A stretch of DNA of 64,000 nucleotides from positions 23,188-87,187 of the forward strand of contig JAJDOK010000032.1 in assembly GCA_022340185.1 (NCBI GenBank). Reading direction: 5' to 3'. The position numbers and the translations under genes were made by a program. The stretch's first letter is position 1; each line of letters begins with the position of its first letter. Source of the DNA: Salaquimonas sp. (lineage in GTDB: Bacteria > Pseudomonadota > Alphaproteobacteria > Rhizobiales > Rhizobiaceae). The notes under the pieces are model-generated. The model was not told the DNA's origin and searched no databases. It saw only the letters and a program-made list of their open reading frames with translations. Shown piece after piece: positions 12,147 to 20,651 of this stretch.

Positions 12147-12428
12147 TCAGGCTTCCGCCGGCGTCTTCGCCTCGATTGCCAGCGCATGCAGGCCTGCCGC
12201 GATTTCCTCCGCCGCAAGCGCATTGATCGCCCGGTGGCGCTCAACCCGGCTCATGCCGGCAAAGGCGTCCGAAACGATGCGGATGCGCAGATGGGTCTCG
12301 CCCGAACCGTCATAGGTTTCATCACCGTGATGATGACCGGCATGCAGATGGCTTTCATTGATGATCTCGAGTCTGCTTGGGCTGAATTCCTGCTCGAGTT
12401 TCATCTTGAGATTGTCGCTGCGACCCAT
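12147..12428 (-). CDS. BolA family protein
   Basis: A 93-residue BolA-like protein, a partner of monothiol glutaredoxins in iron-sulfur trafficking and stress response. The signature is NESHLHAGHHHGDETYDGSGETHLRIRIVSDAFAGMSRVERHRAI, including the invariant His and the FxG(M)xxVxRHR block. The ATG at 12428 is chosen over the track's start because MGRSDNLKMKLEQEF is where BolA proteins begin. It is divergent from the J-domain gene and convergent with the GDPD gene. Confidence 0.93.
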   Translation of the reverse strand: MGRSDNLKMKLEQEFSPSRLEIINESHLHAGHHHGDETYDGSGETHLRIRIVSDAFAGMSRVERHRAINALAAEEIAAGLHALAIEAKTPAEA

Positions 12429-12541
12429 GTCGGGGCTCCGGGGAATCGATTTTTCGGATAACACGCAAACGCTCCTTTTGCGCAGCACACGGCTGAATGT
12501 CAATTCTTGTGAATGCAGCGCGCGAACCCCATAATCCGTCG

Positions 12542-13171
12542 ATGAGCACCTCTTCGAAATATTTCGACAAGATCAGGATCGGCAAGCGCCAGGCGCGCCG
12601 GGCCGCCGCGTCGAACGGACCCGGCGTGCAGAGCGGCCGCACCTGCCAGTGGGAGGGGTGCGACAAGCCCGCCACCCACCGCGCGCCGATGGGCCGTGCC
12701 CATGAGGGGCAATATTTCCATTTCTGCTTCGACCATGTGCGCGAATACAACAAGTCCTACAATTATTTCTCCGGCCTCGACGACGATGCGGTGGCGAAGT
12801 TCCAGAAGGATGCCGTCGTCGGCCATCGCCCGACATGGACCATGGGCGTCAATCGCTGGGGCAACACGCCGGAGGCCGAAGGGACCGACCGCCATGCCGG
12901 AGCCTCGGCGAGAGTCCGCGCCCGCCTGCAGGCAAGATCCGGCGAAAGGCAGGCTTCGCCGCGTGCCCGCAGGTTGCGCAGCCTCGAACAAAAGGCGCTC
13001 GATGACCTGGGATTGCCGCATTCGGCGACGGCGGCAGAGATCAAGGCGCGCTACAAGGAACTTGTCAAACGCCACCATCCCGATGCAAATGGGGGCGACC
13101 GTAGCTCTGAAGACCGGCTGCGGCAGATTATCCAGGCCTACAAGCTGCTGAAGCAGACGGGATTGTGCTAG
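12542..13171 (+). CDS. J-domain (DnaJ-like) protein with N-terminal zinc-ribbon-like module
   Basis: A 209-residue cytosolic co-chaperone-type protein. The N-terminal half carries CQWEGCDKPATHRAP and YFHFCFDHVREYNKSYNYF, with Cys/His spacing that looks metal-binding. The C-terminal ~60 residues form a J domain with HHPDANGGD (HPD), the loop that stimulates Hsp70 ATPase. The start at 12542 is chosen because the track start adds 15 unrelated residues. Likely acts with DnaK; the client is unknown. Confidence 0.87.
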   Translation: MSTSSKYFDKIRIGKRQARRAAASNGPGVQSGRTCQWEGCDKPATHRAPMGRAHEGQYFHFCFDHVREYNKSYNYFSGLDDDAVAKFQKDAVVGHRPTWTMGVNRWGNTPEAEGTDRHAGASARVRARLQARSGERQASPRARRLRSLEQKALDDLGLPHSATAAEIKARYKELVKRHHPDANGGDRSSEDRLRQIIQAYKLLKQTGLC

Positions 13172-13281
13172 TCGTCATTGACCGCTAACACACTGGCTTA
13201 ACATACTGGCAAGGCGCCGTCCGCCCTCCACCCAAAGACCGACAAAGAGACATGGATCATTCATCACCGGAGGTACAGGGG

Positions 13282-14250
13282 ATGACAGAAGGTTTGCCGG
13301 ACACCACGGTTTCCGTCCGGAAAATGTTCAAGATCGATTCCGATCTGACCGTCCCAGCCTATTCCCATTCAAGCGAGCATGTACCGGATATCGATCCGGA
13401 CTATCTGTTCGACCGCCAGACGACGCTCGCCATCCTCGCCGGCTTCGCCCATAACCGCCGCGTCATCGTGTCGGGCTATCACGGCACCGGCAAGTCGACC
13501 CATATCGAGCAGGTCGCCGCACGGCTGAACTGGCCTTGCGTGCGTATCAACCTCGACAGCCATGTCAGCCGTATCGACCTCATCGGCAAGGATGCCATCG
13601 TGGTGAAGGACGGCATGCAGGTAACCGAATTCCGCGACGGTATCCTGCCCTGGGCCTATCAGCACAATATCGCGCTCGTCTTCGACGAATATGACGCCGG
13701 CCGGCCCGATGTCATGTTCGTCATCCAGCGCGTGCTGGAATCTTCTGGCCGCCTGACCCTGCTCGACCAGTCGAGGGTGATCCGGCCGCATCCGGCCTTT
13801 CGCCTGTTCGCCACCGCCAACACGGTGGGCCTTGGCGACACTACCGGCCTTTACCATGGTACGCAGCAGATCAACCAGGCGCAGATGGACCGCTGGTCGC
13901 TCGTCGTCACGCTGAACTATCTGTCGCACGACAAGGAAGTCGACATCGTGCTGGCCAAGGTGAAGTCCTTCGACACGCCGGAGGGCCGCGAAACCGTCTC
14001 CAAGATGGTACGCGTCGCCGACATGACCCGCAGCGGCTTCATCAATGGCGACATCTCGACCGTGATGAGCCCCCGAACCGTCATCACCTGGGCGGAGAAC
14101 ACCGAGATCTTCGGCGACAAGGGCTTCGCCTTCGAGGTGACCTTCCTCAACAAGTGCGACGAACTGGAACGCGCCTCCGTCTCCGAATTCTACCAGCGCG
14201 CCTTCGGCGAGGAGATCACGTCGTCCGCCGCCAATCTGGTGGTCGCCTGA
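13282..14250 (+). CDS. cobS: Aerobic cobaltochelatase subunit CobS
   Basis: AAA+ ATPase subunit of the CobNST complex that inserts cobalt into hydrogenobyrinic acid a,c-diamide in aerobic cobalamin synthesis. Walker A is [10 protein letters not shown]; Walker B is [12 protein letters not shown]; the arginine-finger region follows. The track starts at 13252, but an AGGAGGT-like site (GGAGGT at 13269-13274) sits 7 bp before the ATG at 13282, giving 322 residues. cobT follows after 39 bp; the large CobN subunit is not in the window. Confidence 0.95.
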   Translation: MTEGLPDTTVSVRKMFKIDSDLTVPAYSHSSEHVPDIDPDYLFDRQTTLAILAGFAHNRRVIVSGYHGTGKSTHIEQVAARLNWPCVRINLDSHVSRIDLIGKDAIVVKDGMQVTEFRDGILPWAYQHNIALVFDEYDAGRPDVMFVIQRVLESSGRLTLLDQSRVIRPHPAFRLFATANTVGLGDTTGLYHGTQQINQAQMDRWSLVVTLNYLSHDKEVDIVLAKVKSFDTPEGRETVSKMVRVADMTRSGFINGDISTVMSPRTVITWAENTEIFGDKGFAFEVTFLNKCDELERASVSEFYQRAFGEEITSSAANLVVA

Positions 14251-14289
14251 CGCCCGGAACGCTGATGGAAACATGAGCACGCCAAGTCC

Positions 14290-16203
14290 ATGAGCACACA
14301 AGGGAGCAACAGCCGCAGCCGGCCCCAGCCGCTGCCGGACTACGAACCGCTCAAGCGGGCGATCTCCAATTGCGTGCGCGCCATCGCCGGCGATTCGGCT
14401 CTCGAAGTCACCTTTTCCGGCGACCGTCCCATGCTCGCTGGCGAGGAGGCAAAGCTGCCCGATATAGGCAAGCGCCTCACCCGCGAGCAATTGTCGGTGA
14501 CGCGCGGCGCCGGCGATTCGCTGGCCCTGCGCAAGGCCTGCCACGACAATGCCATCCACATGCGCCTGTCGCCGGCCGGCCAGAACGCGCGCGCCATTTT
14601 CGACGCCGTCGAGCAGGCTCGCGTCGAGGCGATCGGCACGCGCGAGATGAGCGGCGTCGCTTCCAACATCTCCTCCATGCTGGAGGACAGATACGCCAGG
14701 GCCAACTATTCCAGCGCGCTCGACCGTGCCGATGCGCCGCTCGAGGAAGCCGTCGCGCTGATCGTGCGCGAAAAGCTCACCGGTCAGGTGCCGCCGAAAA
14801 GCGCGCAGGCCTTCGTCGATCTGTGGCGCGACCATATCGAGGCCAAGGCCGGTGAAACCATCGAGGCACTCGACGCCAAGCTGCAAGACCAGACGGCCTT
14901 CGCCCGCTCGATACGCGACCTGATCGCCGATCTCGACATGGGTGACGAGCTCGGCGACGACGACAGTGAGGATAGCGACGACAACGAGGAAGACGATAGC
15001 CAGAACGACGATTCCGATCAGTCGCAGCGCGAGAACGAGGAATCGACCGGCGAGGATGAAGGCGAGCCGCAAGAGACCGATTCGACCTCCGAGGAACAGA
15101 CCGAGGGCGAGATGGAAGCGGCAGACGCCAATGCCGACGATTTCGCCGAGGAGGACAATGAGAACGCCGAGACGCCGGGCGAGCCGCAGCGCCCGGAACT
15201 GCCTTTCTCCGGCCTGCCGCCGCACAGCGATTACAAGGTCTTCTCCACCGAATATGACGAGCAGATCGATGCCGCCGACCTGTGCGACGAAGCCGAACTC
15301 GACCGCCTGCGCGCCTTCCTCGACAAGCAGCTTGCCCATCTGCAGGGCGTCGTCGGCCGCCTCGCCAACCGGCTTCAGCGCAAGCTGATGGCGCAACAGG
15401 ACCGCGGCTGGGATTTCGATCTGGAGGAAGGCTATCTCGACACCGCGCGCCTGCCCCGCATCATCATCGACCCGATGACGCCGCTCTCCTTCAAGATGGA
15501 GCGCGAGACGGTTTTCCGCGATACCGTCGTCACGCTGCTGCTCGACAATTCCGGCTCGATGCGCGGCCGCCCGATCACGGTCGCCGCGACCTGCGCCGAC
15601 ATCCTGGCGCGCACGCTGGAACGCTGTGGCGTCAAGGTCGAGATCCTCGGCTTCACCACCAAGGCCTGGAAAGGCGGCCAGGCGCGTGAGAAATGGCTGC
15701 GCGCCAACAAACCGGCTTCGCCCGGCCGCCTCAACGATCTGCGTCACATTGTCTACAAGTCGGCTGATGCGCCATGGCGCCGGTCGCGCCGCAATCTCGG
15801 TCTGATGATGCGCGAAGGGCTGTTGAAGGAGAACATCGACGGCGAGGCGCTGATCTGGGCCCATTCGCGCCTGATGGGGCGGCCCGAGCAGCGCCGCATC
15901 CTGATGATGATCTCTGACGGCGCGCCGGTCGACGATTCCACGCTGTCGGTCAATCCGGGCAATTATCTTGAACGTCATCTGCGTCATGTCATCGAGGACA
16001 TCGAGACCTATTCCCCGATCGAACTGCTTGCCATCGGCATCGGCCACGACGTGACACGCTATTACAAGCGCGCGGTCACCATCGTCGACGCCGAGGAACT
16101 GGCCGGTGCGATGACCGAGCAGCTTGCCGACCTGTTCGACGAATACCGGCCGGGCAAACAGGCATCCCCTCCACGCCGCAAGCAAATGCGGGCAAGCGGA
16201 TGA
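14290..16203 (+). CDS. cobT: Aerobic cobaltochelatase subunit CobT
   Basis: The 637-residue partner of CobS in cobalt chelation. The N-terminal helical domain (about 1-210) is followed by a strongly acidic linker of about 100 residues rich in Asp/Glu ([20 protein letters not shown]), then a C-terminal von Willebrand A domain with the MIDAS motif DNSGSMRG and [11 protein letters not shown]. The acidic linker is a normal CobT feature. The stop overlaps the start of the phytase-like gene (ATGA). Confidence 0.96.
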   Translation: MSTQGSNSRSRPQPLPDYEPLKRAISNCVRAIAGDSALEVTFSGDRPMLAGEEAKLPDIGKRLTREQLSVTRGAGDSLALRKACHDNAIHMRLSPAGQNARAIFDAVEQARVEAIGTREMSGVASNISSMLEDRYARANYSSALDRADAPLEEAVALIVREKLTGQVPPKSAQAFVDLWRDHIEAKAGETIEALDAKLQDQTAFARSIRDLIADLDMGDELGDDDSEDSDDNEEDDSQNDDSDQSQRENEESTGEDEGEPQETDSTSEEQTEGEMEAADANADDFAEEDNENAETPGEPQRPELPFSGLPPHSDYKVFSTEYDEQIDAADLCDEAELDRLRAFLDKQLAHLQGVVGRLANRLQRKLMAQQDRGWDFDLEEGYLDTARLPRIIIDPMTPLSFKMERETVFRDTVVTLLLDNSGSMRGRPITVAATCADILARTLERCGVKVEILGFTTKAWKGGQAREKWLRANKPASPGRLNDLRHIVYKSADAPWRRSRRNLGLMMREGLLKENIDGEALIWAHSRLMGRPEQRRILMMISDGAPVDDSTLSVNPGNYLERHLRHVIEDIETYSPIELLAIGIGHDVTRYYKRAVTIVDAEELAGAMTEQLADLFDEYRPGKQASPPRRKQMRASG

Positions 16204-17279
16204 GGGCGCACCCGGCAGGTTCGGCAACGTTCCTGCGGGTGGTTTTTCCCGCGCTACCCTTTCTGTCGTCTGGCGCCAGCCGTTTCGCCTTCCTTTCGCT
16301 GTTTGCTGCTACGCTGCTGCTGGCCTGTACCTGCGTCCGGGCACAGGAAAACCTGATCCGTCCGGTCGAGATCCTCGCCTCGCCGATCGTCAGTTTTCGT
16401 ATTGCCGACCCGGAATCGCGCTTCGGTTCGCTGCGCTTCGTCGGTGGCCTGCAATTGCAGTCGGACGACAAGCAGTTCGGCGGCTTCTCCGGCATCAGGC
16501 TTCTGCCCGACCGTCACCGCTTCATCGCCGTCACCGATGCCGGCCAGTGGCTCGCCGGGCGAATCGACCGCGATCCCGCCGGCCTGCCGCGAGGACTGAC
16601 CGATACGGTGATGGGCTCGCTGCTGTCGCCTGACGCCGGCTTCATTGCGCGCAAACTCGATGGCGATTGCGAGGGGTTGGCAATCGACGGCGACCGCATC
16701 TTCCTGTCTTTTGAGCGCAATGACCGCATCGAGATGATGAAACTCGCCAACGGACTGCCTGTCGCCGGGTCGGCGGAGAAATTCGCCGATCTGAATCGCC
16801 TGCACCTTTCAATGAACAAGGGCATCGAGGCATTGGCGCACTTTCCCGCCGGTTCGCCCTTTGCCGGCGCGCTGCTGGCGATTTCGGAGGAAAGCCTGAA
16901 CCGGCAGCGCAATATCCGCGCCTTCTTTCTCGATGGCGAAACGACCAGCGAACTCGCATTTCAAAGGGACGGGGACTTTGCCATCACCGATGCCGAATTC
17001 CTGCCAAGTGGTGACCTGCTTATACTCGAGCGAGCCTATTCCGTGCGCAAGGGACAGGCCATGCGGCTGCGCCATGTGCCGGCGGGCGAGATTGCGAAAG
17101 GGGCGACAGCGAAGGGATCGATCCTGCTCAGCGCCGACAAATCTTACTGGATCGACAACATGGAAGGCCTCGACATCTCCGCCGCCGAAGACGGCTCGGT
17201 CCACCTGACGCTGATCTCCGACGACAATTTCTCGGCCCTGCAGCGAACCCTGCTGCTGGAATTCGTGCTGGAGAGATAG
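16200..17279 (+). CDS. Secreted esterase-like phytase-family protein
   Basis: A 359-residue exported protein. A long N-terminal region ends in a hydrophobic stretch, [20 protein letters not shown], that looks like a signal peptide. The mature part is a beta-propeller-like 'esterase-like activity of phytase' domain with [51 protein letters not shown] and NMEGLDIS. The substrate is unknown. Its ATG overlaps the cobT stop, which suggests co-transcription although a cobalamin role is not evident. Confidence 0.83.
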   Translation: MRAHPAGSATFLRVVFPALPFLSSGASRFAFLSLFAATLLLACTCVRAQENLIRPVEILASPIVSFRIADPESRFGSLRFVGGLQLQSDDKQFGGFSGIRLLPDRHRFIAVTDAGQWLAGRIDRDPAGLPRGLTDTVMGSLLSPDAGFIARKLDGDCEGLAIDGDRIFLSFERNDRIEMMKLANGLPVAGSAEKFADLNRLHLSMNKGIEALAHFPAGSPFAGALLAISEESLNRQRNIRAFFLDGETTSELAFQRDGDFAITDAEFLPSGDLLILERAYSVRKGQAMRLRHVPAGEIAKGATAKGSILLSADKSYWIDNMEGLDISAAEDGSVHLTLISDDNFSALQRTLLLEFVLER

Positions 17280-17280
17280 A

Positions 17281-17925
17281 TCAGGCTTTGCCGATTTCGA
17301 CGCGACCCGGCACCAGCCAGCTCATCAGGACGCCATAAGGCACGAGCATGACCAGCCCGATCAGGATCTTGACGCAGAAATCGCCGAACGCCAGCGACAC
17401 CCACAATGGCGCCTCTCCACCAAAATAGGGAACGGGGAAACCGAGTGAGCCGTCTTCCATGCCGGTCATTGCGTCGAGAAAGGCGAAGCGTGCCGAAAAG
17501 GCGATGCCGAAGAACAGCACCGTGTCGAGCACCGAACCGAACATCGTCGAGACGAAAGGTGCCTGCCACCATGCCCTGCGCCGCAGGCCGTTGAATACCT
17601 GCGTGTCGAGAAGCTGGGCGCACAGGAAAGCCGTTCCCGATGCGATCGCGATGCGCGGCGTCGCGAGCCATACCGAGATGACAACCGCCAGCACGAAACC
17701 GGCATAGACCGTGAGCCTTGCCGCCTTGACGCCGAGCCTGCGATTGGTGAGATCGTTGATGAGGAAGGCGACCGGATAGGTGAACGCGCCCCAGGTCAGA
17801 ACGTCCTTCAGCCCGAAATGGGCGAACGGGAACTGGACGAGATAGTTCGACGCGGCGACGATTGTCGCCATGGCGAGTACGAACGGGAAGATGGCGCGAA
17901 GGCGCGCAATAACGGAGCGTTCCAT
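17281..17925 (-). CDS. Queuosine precursor transporter, YhhQ/VUT family
   Basis: A 214-residue inner-membrane protein with about six transmembrane helices. Family features: ATIVAASNYLVQFP, WGAFTYPVAFLINDLTNR and the WWQAPFVSTMFGSVLDTVLFF block. COG1738/YhhQ members import preQ0, preQ1 or queuine for tRNA queuosine. The start ATG at 17925 is preceded by AGGA with 7 nt spacing. Both the ribosome site and the start codon fall inside a preQ1-like pseudoknot (separate entry). Convergent with the phytase-like gene, 1 bp apart. Confidence 0.9.
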   Translation of the reverse strand: MERSVIARLRAIFPFVLAMATIVAASNYLVQFPFAHFGLKDVLTWGAFTYPVAFLINDLTNRRLGVKAARLTVYAGFVLAVVISVWLATPRIAIASGTAFLCAQLLDTQVFNGLRRRAWWQAPFVSTMFGSVLDTVLFFGIAFSARFAFLDAMTGMEDGSLGFPVPYFGGEAPLWVSLAFGDFCVKILIGLVMLVPYGVLMSWLVPGRVEIGKA

Positions 17926-17951
17926 TTTTTTATCCTGGGTTATGGCACCAG
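17922..17951 (-). promoter_or_regulatory. Candidate preQ1-I-type riboswitch overlapping the yhhQ-like start codon
   Basis: On the minus strand, CTGG (17951-17948), a 9-nt loop TGCCATAAC, CCAG (17938-17935), an A-rich tail GATAAAAAA and ATGG (17925-17922). CTGG/CCAG form P1. CCAT in the loop can pair with ATGG, which includes the start codon, to form P2 of an H-type pseudoknot. From memory this matches the layout of the short translational preQ1-I aptamer of Thermoanaerobacter (P1 CUGG/CCAG, UAACCC, A-rich L3, terminal GG). The AGGA ribosome site lies in the P1 3' strand and tail, so ligand binding would shut translation off. Confidence 0.6.
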
Positions 17952-17955
17952 CATG

Positions 17956-17982
17956 AAAAAGGCACCCGAAAAGCCGGGTGCC
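17956..17982 (-). terminator. Rho-independent terminator of rpmB
   Basis: Minus-strand stem GGCACCCG / CGGGTGCC with a 6-nt loop (GCTTTT) followed by TTTTT, 24 bp past the rpmB stop. Eight perfect pairs plus a U tract. It separates rpmB from the preQ1-like leader and the transporter gene downstream. Confidence 0.9.
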
Positions 17983-18005
17983 CGGTGAAATCGTTGCAGA
18001 CCGCC

Positions 18006-18302
18006 TTAAGCGGTCGCGGCTTCGGCCAGCTTCTTGGCGATCTGCTTCTTCAGAATGGTCGCCTTCTGCGACAGGTCGCGCTCCTTTGCCGCCATCAGGA
18101 AGGCATCGAGCCCGCCGCGATGTTCGACCGAACGAAGCGCACTGGCGGAAATCCGCATGCGCACGCGCTGGTTCAGCGCATCGCTCATCAGCGTAACATT
18201 GACGAGATTGGGCAGGAAGCGGCGACGCGACCGGTTGTTCGCGTGGCTCACATTGTTGCCGTAAAGGACCGCCTTGCCGGTCAGTTCGCAGCGCCTGGAC
18301 AT
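18006..18302 (-). CDS. rpmB: 50S ribosomal protein L28
   Basis: A 98-residue ribosomal protein of the large subunit. It reads [33 protein letters not shown], the usual L28 N terminus of alphaproteobacteria, and ends in an Ala/Lys-rich helix. Monocistronic, with its own sigma70-type promoter upstream and a strong terminator downstream. Confidence 0.98.
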   Translation of the reverse strand: MSRRCELTGKAVLYGNNVSHANNRSRRRFLPNLVNVTLMSDALNQRVRMRISASALRSVEHRGGLDAFLMAAKERDLSQKATILKKQIAKKLAEAATA

Positions 18303-18436
18303 CGTATCATCCTTCGAAAATTCGGTTCACCTCGAAGGTCTCGCCGCCTGCCGTTCTGCTGGATTTCCAGCATCTGCAACGAAATCGCGGCCTGTCCGGC
18401 CGCGCGCAACGTCATCCCTTCGGGAAAAGTCGGTTG

Positions 18437-18465
18437 TCTATAGTGTCGCCCGCCTTTTCAGTCAA
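18437..18465 (-). promoter_or_regulatory. Sigma70-type promoter of rpmB
   Basis: On the minus strand TTGACT (18465-18460), a 17-bp spacer and TATAGA (18442-18437). Flanking bases extend the match to CTTGAC and CTATAG, the form common for alphaproteobacterial housekeeping promoters. Transcription would start about 125 bp before the rpmB ATG. Confidence 0.75.
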
Positions 18466-18540
18466 GCTGTGTAAGTCAGGCATTATCGATCAGGCATCGC
18501 CCGAGCCTGACTTGACCGCCGCATTAATTGGTCGCTAGGC

Positions 18541-18861
18541 ATGGATGACCCACGGACGAAGCTGATGCCGCCACGCCCCGCACCTCATTTTGTCACTGGC
18601 CTCGACACGCTCGAAAGCGAATTGCTCGCCGAAAAGGCCGCCGCGCTCGGCCGCTCTGCCGAGGCCGCCAAGTGCGCACTCACAAAACTGAAAACCTGTC
18701 ACGAGCGAGACGAAGCTCGCGCCCGCCTGCTGAAATCAGCCGCGCGTGCCGTGCATCACTATTTCATCCAGCGTGAATTATGCGGACTGCGCCGCCATGA
18801 CGACGCAATCCGCAATCTTGCCATTCCCCGCGAAGTCCTGGTCCGCCTCGGGGCCAGTTAA
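18541..18861 (+). CDS. DUF6665 family protein
   Basis: A 106-residue hypothetical protein with the pattern LDTLESELLAEKAAALGRSAEAAKCALTKL and VHHYFIQRELCGLRRHDDAIRNLAIPREVLVRLG, which I recognise as the DUF6665 layout seen in Rhizobiales and relatives. It has no signal peptide or membrane segment and is mostly helical. The start may instead be the ATG eight codons downstream. It stands alone; function unknown. Confidence 0.7.
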   Translation: MDDPRTKLMPPRPAPHFVTGLDTLESELLAEKAAALGRSAEAAKCALTKLKTCHERDEARARLLKSAARAVHHYFIQRELCGLRRHDDAIRNLAIPREVLVRLGAS

Positions 18862-18863
18862 GT

Positions 18864-18927
18864 AAATCCAGGAAAATGCCTGCCCCGGAGGTGATCCGGG
18901 GTGGATACCGGTTTTCCGCCCGGATTT
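18864..18927 (+). repeat. Palindromic intergenic element, family B copy 1
   Basis: AAATCC with AGGAAAA on the left is mirrored by TTTTCC and GGATTT on the right. A second perfect hairpin, CCCCGGA/TCCGGGG, is nested inside. The arms resemble the copy at 57182-57225 (AATTCCAGGAAAA ... CCGGTTTTCC ... GGAATT). From memory this is a widespread Rhizobiales palindromic element. It lies between the DUF6665 and cytochrome c genes, which converge here. Confidence 0.65.
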
Positions 18928-18946
18928 GGGTTAGATAGTATCCAGC

Positions 18947-19483
18947 TTATTTCGGCGCATCTGCCGCCGTCGCACCAGGCGGCAGGACGCGGAACATGAA
19001 GGTGCTGACTTCCTCGCCCACACCGAACGGACCCGGGACCTCATGTTTCACCGGCTTCAGGCTTTGCAGAAAGAGCGCGATGGCCCGCACATCTTCATCC
19101 GTCAGTTGCGCGATGGCGTGATAGGGCATGATCGGGGCAAGCATGCGCCCATCCGGCCGCTCTCCCGTCGTCAGTACATGCACGATTTCGTCGGTCGACC
19201 AGTTGCCAAGGCCGGTTTCCTTGTCCGGCGTCAGGTTGCGGCCAACGAACGCGCCAAGACCTGGCATCTCGAAACCGACGTCGGATCCGCCGAGATAGCG
19301 GTCCATGTCCGGATTGCCGAGAAAATAGCCGGGCGTGTGGCAATCGGTACAGCCGCCGAGCGTCACCAGATATTTGCCGCGCGCCACCTGCGCCTCGTCG
19401 GCAAACGCCGTCCCGCCGATTGCGCTCATGCACGACACGAAAAGCGCCGCCATTGCTGGCGCGCGCAACGCATTCAACCTCAT
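18947..19483 (-). CDS. Periplasmic c-type cytochrome
   Basis: A 178-residue exported protein: signal peptide MRLNALRAPAMAALFVSCMSAIGGTAFA, then a single haem-binding motif CTDCH at about residues 45-49 and a probable distal Met ligand in RMLAPIMPYHAIAQLTDED. The pattern RGKYLVTLGGCTDCHTPGYF and the C-terminal LFLQSLKPVKHEVPGPFG resemble the cytochrome c subunits of membrane alcohol/aldehyde dehydrogenases. It stands alone here, so its electron donor is unknown. Confidence 0.88.
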   Translation of the reverse strand: MRLNALRAPAMAALFVSCMSAIGGTAFADEAQVARGKYLVTLGGCTDCHTPGYFLGNPDMDRYLGGSDVGFEMPGLGAFVGRNLTPDKETGLGNWSTDEIVHVLTTGERPDGRMLAPIMPYHAIAQLTDEDVRAIALFLQSLKPVKHEVPGPFGVGEEVSTFMFRVLPPGATAADAPK

Positions 19484-19715
19484 GGATACCTCCCCTAGAA
19501 TGAAATCACCTGACAGTTTCGGGCGGCCCCGTAATCATTCCCGCGCAAACATGATCTGCTCGAACGGGTTATTTGGCAAGCCGCCGCCAAGTGCGCGGCG
19601 CAAAATATCCGGTTCAGCCTGCGTTCAGGCTCGCCCTGCCAGGAAGGGCACTATAAAGGACCGCAATGCCGCCCCAGTGGTGTGGGAATCTGCGGCGAAT
19701 CGGGAGTTGTCGGCC

Positions 19716-20540
19716 ATGAAACCCGTGAAACTGTCCACCATTGCCGTGTTTGCGGCCTGCGCCGCATCGAGCGCCATTGCGCCGGCGAAAGCGGAGATGA
19801 TTGAACACAAGACGGTGTTCGACGTGAAGTTCGGCATTCTGTCGATCGGTAAGGCGACCTTCGACATCCGCTTCGACAAGGACCGCTATATCCTCGACAT
19901 GAACGGCAAGACCGTCGGCGTCGCAGAGATGGTCGCCCCCGGCTCCGGCGAGGTCGAGAGCGAGGGTCGTATCGGCGACAACGGTGTCGTCGCCGAAAAG
20001 CACGAGGTCGTCTTCCACGACAAGAAAAAGGACAAGGACAAGAAGCTGGAAATGAGCTTCAAGGATGGCGGGGTCGAAAGCGTCAAGCTCGACCCTGACA
20101 AGCACAAGGACAAGAGCGGGCCGAAATGGGTGCCGATCAGCGCCGATCAGCTACGCTCGGTCATCGATCCGGCATCGAGCATCATCGTACCGGTCGAATG
20201 GAGCCACGCCAACGACCCCAAGGCCGTTTGCGACCGCCAGCTCAACGTCTATGACGGCGACACACGCTTCGACATCCAGTTGAAATACAAGTCGACCAAG
20301 CCGATCTCGACGAAGGGCTACAAGGGCTATGCCTATGTCTGCTCGCTTCGCTACATCCCTGTCGCCGGCCACAAGAAGAAGCAGCGCAATATCGAGTATA
20401 TGAGCCATAACAAGGACATGGAGATCTGGCTAGCGCCGATGGCCAAGACCAATCTCTACACCCCGATCCGCATCGAGGTTCCGACCTGGGTCGGCACCTT
20501 CTCGGCCCTGCCCGACTATTTCGGCGTGGTATCGCGTTAA
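19716..20540 (+). CDS. Exported DUF3108 domain protein
   Basis: A 274-residue periplasmic protein. The track frame begins at 19335, antisense to the cytochrome gene; the ATG at 19716 is preceded by GGGAG and starts a clean signal peptide (MKPVKLSTIAVFAACAASSAIAPAKA). The mature part carries the DUF3108 pattern FDVKFGILSIGKATFDIRFD, a Lys-rich loop (HDKKKDKDKK) and a C-terminal YTPIRIEVPTWVGTF. Family function is unknown; a lipocalin-like beta structure is likely. Not obviously in an operon. Confidence 0.82.
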   Translation: MKPVKLSTIAVFAACAASSAIAPAKAEMIEHKTVFDVKFGILSIGKATFDIRFDKDRYILDMNGKTVGVAEMVAPGSGEVESEGRIGDNGVVAEKHEVVFHDKKKDKDKKLEMSFKDGGVESVKLDPDKHKDKSGPKWVPISADQLRSVIDPASSIIVPVEWSHANDPKAVCDRQLNVYDGDTRFDIQLKYKSTKPISTKGYKGYAYVCSLRYIPVAGHKKKQRNIEYMSHNKDMEIWLAPMAKTNLYTPIRIEVPTWVGTFSALPDYFGVVSR

Positions 20541-20651
20541 GGGGAATCGAAAACGGCGCTGGAAAGCAGCCGCCACAATCGTTAAATGTGGGGAACGCAG
20601 CTTCACGAGCGGCGCAAACCCATTTTTGTAAACCGGTTCTGTTTCCCCCTG

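Noticed and set aside
13369-16227. 952-codon minus-strand ORF
   Set aside because: Fully antisense to cobS and cobT; no family motif and shadow-type composition.
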